Below are positions 55,918-64,000 of a stretch of DNA of 64,000 nucleotides, piece after piece. Below the pieces are notes generated by a model, which had not been told where the DNA came from, did not search any database, and worked only from the letters and a program-made list of their open reading frames with translations. Source of the stretch: Nocardia pneumoniae NBRC 100136. GTDB lineage: Bacteria > Actinomycetota > Actinomycetes > Mycobacteriales > Mycobacteriaceae. Both the position numbers and the translations under genes were made by a program. Where the stretch lies: NCBI RefSeq assembly GCF_000308755.1, contig NZ_BAGF01000030.1, positions 62,001 to 126,000 of the forward strand. The letters are read 5' to 3'. Numbering within the stretch: position 1 is the stretch's first letter; the number at the start of each line of letters is the position of its first letter.

Positions 55918-58900
55918 ATGGCGGACCACACTTCCAGCAACAGCGCGTACCCGCGCGTCGACCTGGGCGTCGGCAACGGGACGTCGTTCCCCGAGATGGA
56001 GCGCCGCGTGCTCGACGCGTGGGCGGCCGCCGACACCTTCCGCACCAGCATCGAAAACCGTTCCGGCGCAGCGGAGTTCGTCTTCTATGACGGCCCGCCC
56101 TTTGCCAACGGTCTGCCGCATTACGGACATTTGCTCACCGGATACGTCAAGGACGTCGTCCCGCGTTTCCAGACCATGCGCGGTAAGCGGGTCGACCGGC
56201 GATTCGGCTGGGACTGTCACGGATTGCCCGCGGAAATCGAAGCCGAAAAGCAGCTCGGTATAACGGACAAATCACAGATCGACGCGATGGGCCTCGCGGA
56301 ATTCAACGCCGCCTGCAAATCGTCGGTACTGCGCTATACCGGGGAATGGCGCGATTACGTGACACGTCAGGCCCGCTGGGTCGACTTCGACAACGACTAC
56401 AAGACCCTGGATACCGACTTCATGGAGTCGGTGATGTGGGCATTCAAGTCGCTCTACGACAAAGGCCTCATCTATCAGGGCTTCCGGGTCCTGCCGTACA
56501 GCTGGTACGAGCAGACCCCGCTGTCGAATCAGGAGACCCGCCTCGACGACGCGTACAAGATGCGCCAGGACCCGGCGGTCACCGTCGACATGGCGCTGCG
56601 GGTGCCGGGCGAGCACCCGCTGCACGACCTCGACGGGGCCAACGCGCTGATCTGGACCACCACGCCGTGGACGCTGCCGTCGAACCTGGCGATCGCGGTG
56701 CATCCCGAGTTCACGTACGTGCACGTGCGCGGCAAGGACGGCAAGCGGTACCTGCTTGCCGCCGAACGCGTCTCGCATTACGCCCGCGAGTTCGGCGAGG
56801 AACCGGAAGTGCTGTCGGAACATCTCGGCGCGGCACTGGCCGGGCTGCGCTACGAGCCGCCGTTCGACTTCTTCGTCGGCCACCCGAACGCGCACCGCGT
56901 ACTGAACGCCGACTACGTCACCACCGACTCCGGAACCGGCGTCGTGCACCTCGCACCGGCATTCGGTGAGGAGGACATGGAGGTCGCGACCGCGCACGGC
57001 ATCGAGCTGGTGCAGCCGCTGGATCCCGGCGGCAAGTTCACCTCGATGGTCCCGCCGTACGAGGGACTGATGGTGTTCGACGCCAACCCGGTGATCATCA
57101 AGGATCTGAAGGCCGCGGGAAAGCTCTTGCGGCACGAGACGATCGAGCACTCCTACCCGCACAGCTGGCGCTCCGGGCAACCGCTGATCTACATGGCCGT
57201 GCCGTCCTGGTTCGTCGCGGTCACCAAGTTCCGCGAACGCATGGTCGAACTGAACAAGCAGATCACCTGGGTGCCCGAGCACATCAGAGACGGCCAGTTC
57301 GGCAAGTGGCTGGAGGGCGCGCGGGACTGGAACATCAGCCGCAACCGCTACTGGGGCAGCCCGATCCCGGTGTGGGTGTCCGACGATCCGGCGTACCCGC
57401 GCGTGGACGTGTACGGCTCGCTGGACGAGCTGGAACGTGACTTCGGCGTGCGCCCGGCCGATCTGCACCGTCCGATGATCGACGAGCTCACCCGGCCGAA
57501 CCCGGACGATCCGACCGGCAAGTCGACCATGCGCCGGGTGCCGGAAGTGCTGGACTGCTGGTTCGAGTCCGGCTCCATGCCGTACGCCCAGGTGCACTAC
57601 CCGTTCGAGAACAAGGAGTGGTTCGACAGCCACTTCCCTGGCGACTTCATCGTCGAGTACAACGGGCAGACCCGCGGCTGGTTCTACACGCTGCACGTGC
57701 TGGCGACCGCTCTGTTCGATTCGCCCGCGTTCAAAACTGTTGCGGCGCACGGTATCGTGCTCGGTGACGACGGCCTGAAGATGAGCAAGTCCAAGGGCAA
57801 CTACCCGGACGTCAACGAGGTGTTCGACCGGGACGGGTCCGACGCCATGCGCTGGTTCCTGATGAGCTCGCCGATCCTGCGCGGCGGCAACCTCATCGTC
57901 ACCGAGCGCGGCATCCGCGAGGGCGTCGGCCACGCGTTGCGGCCCCTGTGGAACGCCTGGACCTTCCTGCAGCTCTACGCGCCGAAGCCGGGGACATGGC
58001 GGACGGACTCGCCGCACGTGCTGGACCGCTACATCCTGGCGAAGCTGGCGCAGACCAGGGACGTCATCACCGAGACGCTGGAGGTCTACGACATCGCGGG
58101 CGCCTGCGAGGAGCTGCGCTCGTTCGCCGACGCGCTGACCAACTGGTATGTGCGCCGGTCGCGGTCGCGGTTCTGGAACGAGGACCGCGACGCGGTGGAC
58201 ACCCTGCACACCGTGCTCGAGGTGGTCACCCGGCTGGCCGCACCGCTGCTGCCGCTGATCACCGAGGTGATCTGGCGCGGGCTGACCGGGGGCGATTCGG
58301 TGCACCTGGCCGATTGGCCGAAGGAGGGCGAGCTGCCGGATGATCCGGAGCTGGTCGCCGCCATGGACGAGGTGCGGGTGGTGTGCTCGACGGTGCTGAG
58401 CCTTCGCAAGGCGCAGAACCTGCGGGTGCGGCTGCCGCTGGCCGAGGTCACCATCGCCGCGGCCGACGCCGAGCGGCTGGCGCCGTTCACCGACATCATC
58501 GCCGACGAGGTCAACGTCAAGAAAGTGGACCTGACCACCGACGTGGACGTGCACGGCCGTTTCGAGCTGGTGGTCAACGCCCGCGCCGCGGGTCCGCGCC
58601 TTGGCAAGGACGTGCAGACGGTGATCAAGGCGGTCAAGGCCGGTCAGTGGTCCGAGGGCGCCGACGGCGTGGTCGAGGCCGCCGGAATCGCGCTGCTGCC
58701 CGAGGAATACACCCAGCGCCTGGTCGCCGCCGAGCCGGAGTCCACCGCCGCGCTGCCCGGCAACGCGGGCCTGGTGGTGCTGAATTCCGTGGTCACCGAG
58801 GAGCTGGAGGCCGAGGGCTGGGCACGCGACCTGATCCGCGACCTCCAGGAGACCAGGAAGTCCTCCGGTCTCGACGTCTCCGACCGCATCAGCGTGGTCC

Positions 58901-59052
58901 TGGAGGTCCCCGCGGACCGGGCCGCGTGGGCCGAAACCCACCGCGACTTGATCGCGGGCGAGATCCTCGCCACCACACTGACCTTCGGGGACGCGGGCCC
59001 GGAGGCCGCCGATCTGGTCGGCGGCGTGCGGGCGAAGGTCACCAAGGTCTGA
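55918..59052 (+). CDS. ileS: Isoleucyl-tRNA synthetase
   Basis: 1044 aa class I synthetase charging tRNA-Ile. HIGH-type motif HYGH (68-71, in [14 protein letters not shown]), editing domain with [23 protein letters not shown] within [14 protein letters not shown], and the anticodon-binding domain after about 700. It belongs to the eukaryote-like (type 2, mupirocin-resistant) branch judging by [12 protein letters not shown] and overall length; that assignment is an inference. ATG 55918 has a GAGGAG site. A G/C hairpin follows the stop. Confidence 0.97.
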   Translation: MADHTSSNSAYPRVDLGVGNGTSFPEMERRVLDAWAAADTFRTSIENRSGAAEFVFYDGPPFANGLPHYGHLLTGYVKDVVPRFQTMRGKRVDRRFGWDCHGLPAEIEAEKQLGITDKSQIDAMGLAEFNAACKSSVLRYTGEWRDYVTRQARWVDFDNDYKTLDTDFMESVMWAFKSLYDKGLIYQGFRVLPYSWYEQTPLSNQETRLDDAYKMRQDPAVTVDMALRVPGEHPLHDLDGANALIWTTTPWTLPSNLAIAVHPEFTYVHVRGKDGKRYLLAAERVSHYAREFGEEPEVLSEHLGAALAGLRYEPPFDFFVGHPNAHRVLNADYVTTDSGTGVVHLAPAFGEEDMEVATAHGIELVQPLDPGGKFTSMVPPYEGLMVFDANPVIIKDLKAAGKLLRHETIEHSYPHSWRSGQPLIYMAVPSWFVAVTKFRERMVELNKQITWVPEHIRDGQFGKWLEGARDWNISRNRYWGSPIPVWVSDDPAYPRVDVYGSLDELERDFGVRPADLHRPMIDELTRPNPDDPTGKSTMRRVPEVLDCWFESGSMPYAQVHYPFENKEWFDSHFPGDFIVEYNGQTRGWFYTLHVLATALFDSPAFKTVAAHGIVLGDDGLKMSKSKGNYPDVNEVFDRDGSDAMRWFLMSSPILRGGNLIVTERGIREGVGHALRPLWNAWTFLQLYAPKPGTWRTDSPHVLDRYILAKLAQTRDVITETLEVYDIAGACEELRSFADALTNWYVRRSRSRFWNEDRDAVDTLHTVLEVVTRLAAPLLPLITEVIWRGLTGGDSVHLADWPKEGELPDDPELVAAMDEVRVVCSTVLSLRKAQNLRVRLPLAEVTIAAADAERLAPFTDIIADEVNVKKVDLTTDVDVHGRFELVVNARAAGPRLGKDVQTVIKAVKAGQWSEGADGVVEAAGIALLPEEYTQRLVAAEPESTAALPGNAGLVVLNSVVTEELEAEGWARDLIRDLQETRKSSGLDVSDRISVVLEVPADRAAWAETHRDLIAGEILATTLTFGDAGPEAADLVGGVRAKVTKV

Positions 59053-59071
59053 GCCGCCGGATTCCGAGGGG

Positions 59072-59103
59072 GTCGGGGCGGGGCCGGAAGGTCCCGCCCC
59101 GAC
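59072..59103 (+). terminator. Terminator after ileS
   Basis: Perfect 11-bp stem (59072-59082 with 59093-59103) and a ten-base loop, 20 bases past the ileS stop. Confidence 0.85.
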
Positions 59104-59174
59104 TGCTGTTGGCCGGGGGCTCATGCAAACTGCTTTGATTTCCCCTTTCGCACAGGTCCGAATCGCCTGAAATG

Positions 59175-59190
59175 AGTGATATGGATCACA
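59175..59190 (+). promoter_or_regulatory. Crp/GlxR-like operator upstream of the NlpC/P60 gene
   Basis: AGTGA-N6-TCACA matches the Crp consensus TGTGA-N6-TCACA with one change. Crp of M. tuberculosis controls rpfA, another wall hydrolase gene, so regulation of this hydrolase by cAMP is reasonable. Confidence 0.55.
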
Positions 59191-59219
59191 TGCTGAGAAT
59201 TTGCTGATTTCTCCCATTT

Positions 59220-59440
59220 GACCGAACCCCGGGAGACAATCGGCGATGTTGCTGCTGGTACGGAGGTGACTCCTGGGGCAGCAGTTTCGATTGTGATGTG
59301 CCTACCTGAACTGTGTCGCGTCCGGCGCGTATGCGCCAGGCACGGTCACCTGCCGTGTCCTGTGCTGAGGATGGCTGGTGCCGTGCGTTAGCCAGGGTCG
59401 CCGAACGGCGGCCCCGTCAACCCGGGCTAGGGAAGGGACG
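59220..59440 (+). promoter_or_regulatory. Long structured leader of the NlpC/P60 gene, possible c-di-AMP (ydaO) riboswitch
   Basis: The 393-bp gap after ileS has no gene but its second half contains several G/C stems (for example GCGCGTATGCGC at about 59318) and the string GTCGCCGAACGGCGG, CCCCGTCAACCCGGG, then TAGGG just before the ribosome-binding site. This recalls the 3' core of ydaO riboswitches (CCGAAC, CCCGUCA, CCGGUAGG), which often precede NlpC and Rpf genes in actinobacteria. The match is partial, so the class is tentative. Confidence 0.35.
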
Positions 59441-59445
59441 AGCAC

Positions 59446-59988
59446 GTGCCGAGGAGATCGCTCCGCCGTATCGCACTCGCATTCTCGCTATCGATCATCG
59501 CGACTCTCATGCTCACGGGCACCGCCTGGTGCGACACCGGCAGCGCCTCCGGCATCGAGCTGGGCAATGGAGACGGGTTGGTGTCGGGCCTCAGCCCCGG
59601 CAGTGCCAGCGGCTCGGCCGGGATACCGCTGCCGGTGCCCAGTGCGACCGGACTCTTGGCGCTGGCGGCGGCGACGACGCAGCTCGGCAAGCCCTACGAG
59701 TGGGGCGGCACCGGACCGTCCAGCTGGGACTGCTCGGGTCTGGTGCAGTGGGCGTTCCGGCAGGCCGGGGTGCGCCTTCCGCGCACGACCTGGCAGCAAG
59801 CCAAGGTGGGCACCCCGGTCCCACGGGCCATTCTCATGCCCGGCGACGTGGTGGTGCTGAACCAGGACGGTTCGCACGTCGGCATCTACGCGGGTATGGG
59901 CCAGGTGTTGAATGCCTACGGCTCGGGTGTGCCGGTCGGCTTCACCCCGCTCAGTCAGTTCGACATCTATGCCATTCGCCGCTTCTGA
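59446..59988 (+). CDS. Secreted NlpC/P60 peptidoglycan hydrolase
   Basis: 180 aa exported endopeptidase likely cleaving D-Glu-meso-DAP bonds. Sec signal (RRSLRRIALAFSLSIIATLM; cleavage near ATAWCD), a Ser/Gly-rich linker, then the domain: GKPYEWGGTGPSSWDCSGLV with the catalytic Cys (about 99), and SHVGIYAGMG with the catalytic His; Asn in LNAYG is the likely third polar residue. GTG 59446 has a GGGAAGGGA site. The domain is complete but the protein lacks any wall-binding domain or coiled coil, so it resembles the short Rip-like type. Confidence 0.9.
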   Translation: MPRRSLRRIALAFSLSIIATLMLTGTAWCDTGSASGIELGNGDGLVSGLSPGSASGSAGIPLPVPSATGLLALAAATTQLGKPYEWGGTGPSSWDCSGLVQWAFRQAGVRLPRTTWQQAKVGTPVPRAILMPGDVVVLNQDGSHVGIYAGMGQVLNAYGSGVPVGFTPLSQFDIYAIRRF

Positions 59989-60138
59989 CCGCGCCGCGCT
60001 CGGCGTAGCGGGTGGGCATGGCGAGCCGGTGGGCCGACTCGCGAGCGCACTGCTACACCGAGCGTGGGAAACGCTGGGCCGCGGATCGGCGACGAGAAGC
60101 CCGCGTGCCCTTGGGATCAGCTGGCCTGTGGACGTTCG

Positions 60139-61026
60139 TCAATTGTCGAGATCGTCCGCGAGGGTGCGCAGCAGTGGTCCGTATTGCGGATGCGCGAGCG
60201 CCGAGGCGAATTGCGCGACCAAGTAGTCGGCCGGATTGCCGGTGTCGTACCAGCGGCCGCGGATCACCTGGCCGAAGACCGGATTGTTCGCGGCGTGCAC
60301 GTTGATCGCGTCGGTGAGATACACCTCCCCGGTGCGGTGCTCGTACCACGCTTCGGTCTGGGTGCGCAGCTCCTCGATGATCCCGGGCGTGACCACGTAG
60401 CCGCCGATCGCGGCGAAGGACGACGGCGCGTCCTTCGGCTTCGGCTTCTCCCGCAGCCCGGTGATGCGCAGCAGACCGTTGCCGTGGTCGTCGGCCACCA
60501 CCGGCACGCCGTAGCGCTGCGAGTCGGCCGGGTCCATCGGCATCAGCGCCAGGACGGGCGCTCCGGTGGCCTCGTAGGCATCGATGAGCTGCTGGGCGCG
60601 GGGCACCTCGGCCACGAACACGTCGTCGGGCCACAGCACCAGCATCGGCTCGTCGCCGAGATTGCGGGCGGCGTTGAGCACGGGGGTGCCGTTGCCGTAG
60701 GGGCCGTGCTGGTCGAGGTAGGTGATGTGGCCGAGCCGGGACAGCTCGCCGACCTCCTCGACCGCGTCGGCGAAGGCGGTCTTTCCGTCCGCCCGCAGCT
60801 GGGCGACCAGCGCCGGGTTGGGACGGAAGTGATCCTGGATCAATGATTTTCCGCCGCTGACCACGATGGTGATGTCGGTGATGCCCGAGGCGACCAGCTC
60901 GCGGACCGTGTGCTCGATCACCGGCTTGTCGCCGACCGGCAGCATCTCCTTGGGAATCGCCTTGGTCAGCGGCAGCAGCCGGGAGCCGATACCGGCGGCC
61001 GGGATGACGGCCTTGCGGATGTTCAT
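60139..61026 (-). CDS. galU: UTP-glucose-1-phosphate uridylyltransferase
   Basis: 295 aa nucleotidyltransferase making UDP-glucose for glycans, trehalose and cell-wall galactan precursors. Signature AVIPAAGIGSRLLPLTKAIP and KEMLPV at the N-terminus, LVLWPDDVFV metal site and GEVYLTDAI further on. ATG 61026 is chosen since homologues start with this NIRKAVIPAAG; in-frame ATGs at 61038 and 61050 exist. No ribosome-binding site is seen, so the mRNA may be leaderless. The spacer 59989-60138 holds nothing recognisable. Confidence 0.95.
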   Translation of the reverse strand: MNIRKAVIPAAGIGSRLLPLTKAIPKEMLPVGDKPVIEHTVRELVASGITDITIVVSGGKSLIQDHFRPNPALVAQLRADGKTAFADAVEEVGELSRLGHITYLDQHGPYGNGTPVLNAARNLGDEPMLVLWPDDVFVAEVPRAQQLIDAYEATGAPVLALMPMDPADSQRYGVPVVADDHGNGLLRITGLREKPKPKDAPSSFAAIGGYVVTPGIIEELRTQTEAWYEHRTGEVYLTDAINVHAANNPVFGQVIRGRWYDTGNPADYLVAQFASALAHPQYGPLLRTLADDLDN

Positions 61027-61122
61027 GGGTCCGATCATCACATACTGCATCTAATTGCAGCGCCTGCGGCGCTGCGTGTTCACGGCTGTGCTGGTTCGGC
61101 CGCGACTTCGTCGCGGACGCAG

Positions 61123-61183
61123 CGGCCACTCGGACGCGAGCCGGGCCGCGAACAGATAATGCTCTGTCTCGCTTCGCTCGAAA
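61123..61183 (+). repeat. Dispersed intergenic repeat, copy B
   Basis: Counterpart of 6819-6885. It lacks the long left inverted arm of copy A but keeps CTCGGACGCGAGCC, GGGCCGCGAAC, TAATGCTCTGTCTCGCTTCG and CTCGAAA. The 349-bp gap between galU and the polymerase gene shows nothing else recognisable. Confidence 0.7.
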
Positions 61184-61375
61184 CGACCGATCAGCATACT
61201 GCGCCGTACTTCGCAGCCTGCGTCTGCTCGGCGTGCAGCGTCACCACATGCGAGGACATGTCGGCGGTCGGGCGTACATTGCTGCCGTGCGTACCGAAGG
61301 GGCGACCGTCGCCGGGATCATCGAGCGCGCGATCCGCGTCCGGTCTCGGTCCGGACAACGAATGGCGAAACGCTG

Positions 61376-62761
61376 GTGAGCAGCGAGCATCCGTCCGTAC
61401 TCGCCGACGCGGACAGCACGGCCCGGCGCTGGGTTCTGCACATTGATATGGACGCGTTCTTCGCCTCGGTCGAGCAGCTGACCCGGCCGACGCTGCGCGG
61501 GCGGCCGGTGCTGGTCGGTGGGACCGGCGGGCGCGGCGTGGTGGCCGGAGCCAGTTACGAGGCGCGAGTATTCGGCGCGCGCTCGGCGATGCCGATGCAT
61601 CAGGCGCGCAGGCTGGTCGGCGTCACCGCCGTGGTGGTGCCACCGCGCGGCGCGGTCTACGGGGTGGTCAGCGGACAGGTCTTCGACGTGCTGCGCGGCC
61701 GGATCCCGGTGCTGGAGACGCTGTCGTTCGACGAGGCGTTCGGCGAGCCCGCCGAGCTGGCCGGAGCGACGGTGGCGCGGGTGCACGCGTTCTGCGAAGA
61801 ACTGCGCGCGCTGGTGCGCGAACACACCGGGCTGACCGCGTCGGTGGGCGCGGGCACCGGCAAGCAGCTGGCCAAGATCGCCTCCAATCTGGCCAAACCC
61901 GATGGGGTCCGGGTGATCTCACCGGTCGAGCAACCGCGGCTGCTCGCCGGGCTGCCCGTGCGCAAATTGTGGGGGATCGGCCCGGTCGCGGAGAGCAGGT
62001 TGCGCACGCTCGGCATCGAGACCGTCGGCGCCTTCGCGGCCCTGCCGGAAGCGGAGGCGATATCGATCCTCGGCGGCAGCGTGGGCGCCGCGCTGCACCG
62101 GCTGGCGCGCGGCATCGACGACCGCCCGGTCGCCGAGCGCGCCGAAGCCAAGCAGATCAGCGCCGAGACCACCTATGAAACCGACATCGTCACCCTTGCC
62201 CAGCTGCGTCCGGCCATCGAGGACATGGCCGCGGCGGCGCACCGGCGCCTGATCGGGGACGGGCGCGCCGCCCGCACCGTGGTGCTCAAGCTGAAGAAGT
62301 CGGATATGAGCATCGTCACCCGCTCCTTCACCCTGCCCTACGCGACCGAGGACCTGGCCACCCTCGCCGCCGCCGCGCAGCGCTCGGCGCTGGATCCGCG
62401 CGACCTCGGCCCGATCCGGCTGGTCGGGGTCGGTTACGGCGGTTTGTCCACCGTCCGCCAGGAATCGCTGTTTCCCGAGCTCGATCGCGGCCCGGTCGCC
62501 GAGATCGCCGCGGCGGAACCGGAGCCCGAGCCGGTGCCGCCCGACAACGGCGCAGCGCAGCGCATCCTGCCGGTCCCGGTCTGGTATCCCGGCATGGATG
62601 TGACCCATCCCGATCACGGTCATGGCTGGGTGCAGGGCGCGGGGTCGGGCGTGGTGACCGTTCGCTTCGAAACCCGTTCCACCGGACCGGGTCCCGCGCG
62701 CACCTTCGCGGCCGACGACGCCGCGCTGACCCGCGCCGACCCGCTGGGCAGTCTGCTCTGA
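61376..62761 (+). CDS. dinB: Y-family DNA polymerase IV (DinB)
   Basis: 461 aa translesion polymerase. Catalytic acids in [13 protein letters not shown] (about 22-34) and LSFDEAF (about 117-123); finger and thumb regions follow ([39 protein letters not shown]), then the little-finger domain. It has a C-terminal extension after about 375 ([20 protein letters not shown]) common to actinobacterial DinB/DinX proteins. No clear beta-clamp peptide is seen except QESLFPEL, which fits the QxxLF clamp motif. No LexA box seen upstream. GTG 61376 is used as start. Confidence 0.93.
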   Translation: MSSEHPSVLADADSTARRWVLHIDMDAFFASVEQLTRPTLRGRPVLVGGTGGRGVVAGASYEARVFGARSAMPMHQARRLVGVTAVVVPPRGAVYGVVSGQVFDVLRGRIPVLETLSFDEAFGEPAELAGATVARVHAFCEELRALVREHTGLTASVGAGTGKQLAKIASNLAKPDGVRVISPVEQPRLLAGLPVRKLWGIGPVAESRLRTLGIETVGAFAALPEAEAISILGGSVGAALHRLARGIDDRPVAERAEAKQISAETTYETDIVTLAQLRPAIEDMAAAAHRRLIGDGRAARTVVLKLKKSDMSIVTRSFTLPYATEDLATLAAAAQRSALDPRDLGPIRLVGVGYGGLSTVRQESLFPELDRGPVAEIAAAEPEPEPVPPDNGAAQRILPVPVWYPGMDVTHPDHGHGWVQGAGSGVVTVRFETRSTGPGPARTFAADDAALTRADPLGSLL

Positions 62762-62956
62762 CGCACCCGTGCTATGGCTCGACATCGCCCGGCCGGACGC
62801 GTACTTTCGCTGCCGACGACATCCGTCAGTCCCGTGTGCATCCGGGCGGCGGTGCCCGGTGCCGGTAGCCTGGGGCCTCGTGCAGCGCCGCCGATTCGGG
62901 TGGCGGTTGCCAAGGTGGAACACGACACGGACCTCTCGAACGCAAAGGACGAGCAG

Positions 62957-63457
62957 TTGAAGCTTCGTAAGACTGGACGCATCGCGATCGCCGGCCTGGC
63001 CATCGTCGCCGCGCTCGGCATGACCGCGTGCGGCAGCGACGACAAGGACAGCAAGCCCGCCGCCAAGACGTCGACCAGCGCCAAGGCGTCGGCGACCCAG
63101 AGCGCGAACCTGCCGCCGGTCCCGACCGTCGCGGAGCTGAACACCGCGCTCTCGCGCGCGCTCGACCCGACGGTTCCGGCCTCGGAGAAGCTGGACAACG
63201 TGCAAGGCGCCGAAGCCGATCCGACGCTGCCGGAGCGGCTGTCCCAGGCCGCGTCCGGCGCCGACGTGAAGATCGAGGTCACCGACGTGACCTCGTTCGG
63301 CGACAGCGTGAACGCCAAGGCCAAGTTCACCCTGAACGGTCAGGAGAACATCGTCGACGTGCCGTTCGTCGCCGACAACGGCAAGTGGAAGATCCAGAAG
63401 GCATGGGCCTGCACCATGCTCACCAACCTCGGCCAGCAGTCGGCGGCCTGCGCGTAA
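62957..63457 (+). CDS. Mtb12/CFP-2-like lipoprotein
   Basis: 166 aa. TTG at 62957 opens a perfect lipoprotein signal (KLRKTGRIAIAGLAIVAALG, lipobox MTAC) with an AAAGGA site 9-10 bases upstream; the GTG at 62915 would add 14 polar residues. After a Ser/Ala/Lys linker the body (PPVPTVAELNTALSRALDPT ... KWKIQKAWACTMLTNLG) resembles the low-molecular-weight antigen Mtb12 of mycobacteria. Two Cys at the C-terminus could form a disulfide. Function unknown; surface-exposed by inference. Confidence 0.85.
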   Translation: MKLRKTGRIAIAGLAIVAALGMTACGSDDKDSKPAAKTSTSAKASATQSANLPPVPTVAELNTALSRALDPTVPASEKLDNVQGAEADPTLPERLSQAASGADVKIEVTDVTSFGDSVNAKAKFTLNGQENIVDVPFVADNGKWKIQKAWACTMLTNLGQQSAACA

Positions 63458-63630
63458 GAGGCTCGGTCGGGCGAAGCCCCGCCGGGCCGAGCGAGCGCGC
63501 GGCAGCCGCTCGGCCCGCATGATCGGTCGGGTCGGTCACCGGAGAGCATCCGGTGGTCGGCCCGTCTTCGCGAATCGCCCCGCGCCACGGTGTATTCGAG
63601 TGGTCGCGGAAGTCGGCGGCTCCCGGGCTG

Positions 63631-63999
63631 TCAGAGCATCCGCAGGATCGCGCACGTCGCGGTGGCGTGTGCGTAGAGGTCGCCGTCCTCGACGCCGACC
63701 AGGCGCGCCTCCGCGCTGGCGGTGGTGGTGCCGACGTGGATCGCGGTGCCCTCGCAGCGCAGTGTCCGGGTGTCGGCGCGCACGGATCGGTGCACGTGGA
63801 TGCCGATCTGAACCGAGGTGGACCGCGTCCCGCCGGGCAATCGCGTCAGCACGGCCGCGCCGAGGGCCGCTTCCAGCAAGGGGGTCACCAAGCCGCCGGT
63901 CAGACCGGCCATCGGGTCGAGCAGTTGATCACCCGGCTCGCCCTCGAACAGCACCGTCCCATCGCCGACCTCCACCAGCCGGAAACCCAGCGCGCTCAT
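63631..63999 (-). CDS. PaaI-type hotdog thioesterase, N-terminus probably beyond the window
   Basis: At least 122 aa of a single hotdog domain: GFRLVEVGDGTVLFEG, LLDPMAGLTGGLVTPLLEAA (the helix with HGG-type position, here TGG) and VQIGIHVHRSVRADT. Such enzymes hydrolyse acyl-CoA thioesters. Homologues have about ten more residues before LGF, so the ATG at 63999 is likely internal and the gene continues past the window edge. The usual His of the HGG motif is Thr here, which may alter activity. The 63458-63630 spacer has only G/C hairpins. Confidence 0.72.
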   Translation of the reverse strand: MSALGFRLVEVGDGTVLFEGEPGDQLLDPMAGLTGGLVTPLLEAALGAAVLTRLPGGTRSTSVQIGIHVHRSVRADTRTLRCEGTAIHVGTTTASAEARLVGVEDGDLYAHATATCAILRML

Positions 64000-64000
64000 G

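Noticed and set aside
56272-59217. A 981-codon minus-strand frame opposite ileS
   Set aside because: Same antisense artefact; composition is unlike a real protein and the plus strand encodes an intact synthetase.
61027-61375. LexA/SOS box upstream of the DinB gene
   Set aside because: No GAAC-N4-GTTC-type or CGAACN4GTTCG palindrome was found, so SOS control is not claimed.

Overview
The window is high-GC actinobacterial chromosome from a mycolic-acid bacterium, most likely a Nocardia. Three things point there: a complete dcw cell-wall/division cluster in the mycobacterial order; an ileS gene led by an actinobacterial T-box with a very short stem I; and near-colinearity with the M. tuberculosis block running from the Rv2166c to the Rv2196 orthologues (mraZ, DUF3040, GNAT, lppM, metF-like, idsA2, mptA, Rv2175c, pknL, aroG, Rv2179c, qcrAB). 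The genus is an inference; no rRNA or tRNA gene was seen.

Region 1 (1-6.8 kb) holds the end of qcrA, then qcrB, an oligoribonuclease-like 3'-5' exonuclease, class II DAHP synthase aroG, a PASTA-bearing Ser/Thr kinase of the PknL position, and its Rv2175c-type partner. Region 2 (7-12.7 kb, minus strand) is an idsA-crtI-mptA-crtB unit joining carotenoid synthesis with a mannosyltransferase of lipomannan synthesis. A divergent leaderless metF-like gene follows, then a vapBC scar.

Region 3 (14-26.4 kb, minus strand) is the most unusual part: twelve tightly packed, mostly overlapping genes. They encode an amino-acid ABC importer, a GNAT acetyltransferase, two luciferase-like flavin monooxygenases, a dipeptide-type ABC importer, an unrecognised Arg/Pro-rich protein and a DUF1684 protein. 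The leader folds like a SAM riboswitch of the S-box clan, so I infer salvage of organosulfur compounds, resembling the Bacillus ytm/cmo S-alkylcysteine operon in gene types. A short translatable repeat lies between the riboswitch ribosome-binding site and the first gene. The same repeat occurs three times in tandem between the ribosome-binding site and the start of sepF.

Region 4 (26.7-33 kb) has a secreted protein, a CruG/CrtQ-like glycosyltransferase, lppM, a CruF-like carotenoid hydratase whose start codon lies in a 96-bp tandem repeat, a CrtO-like oxidoreductase and a GNAT protein. Region 5 (33.1-55.6 kb) is a HEPN-type gene, a DUF3040 membrane protein and the dcw cluster: mraZ, rsmH, ftsL, ftsI, murE, murF, mraY, murD, ftsW, murG, murC, ftsQ, ftsZ, pgeF, PLP-binding protein, sepF, yggT, wag31. 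MraZ boxes lie between the -35 and -10 of the mraZ promoter. Region 6 (55.7-64 kb) has T-box-ileS, an NlpC/P60 hydrolase behind a Crp-like site and a long structured leader, galU, a Y-family polymerase, an Mtb12-type lipoprotein and the end of a PaaI-type thioesterase.
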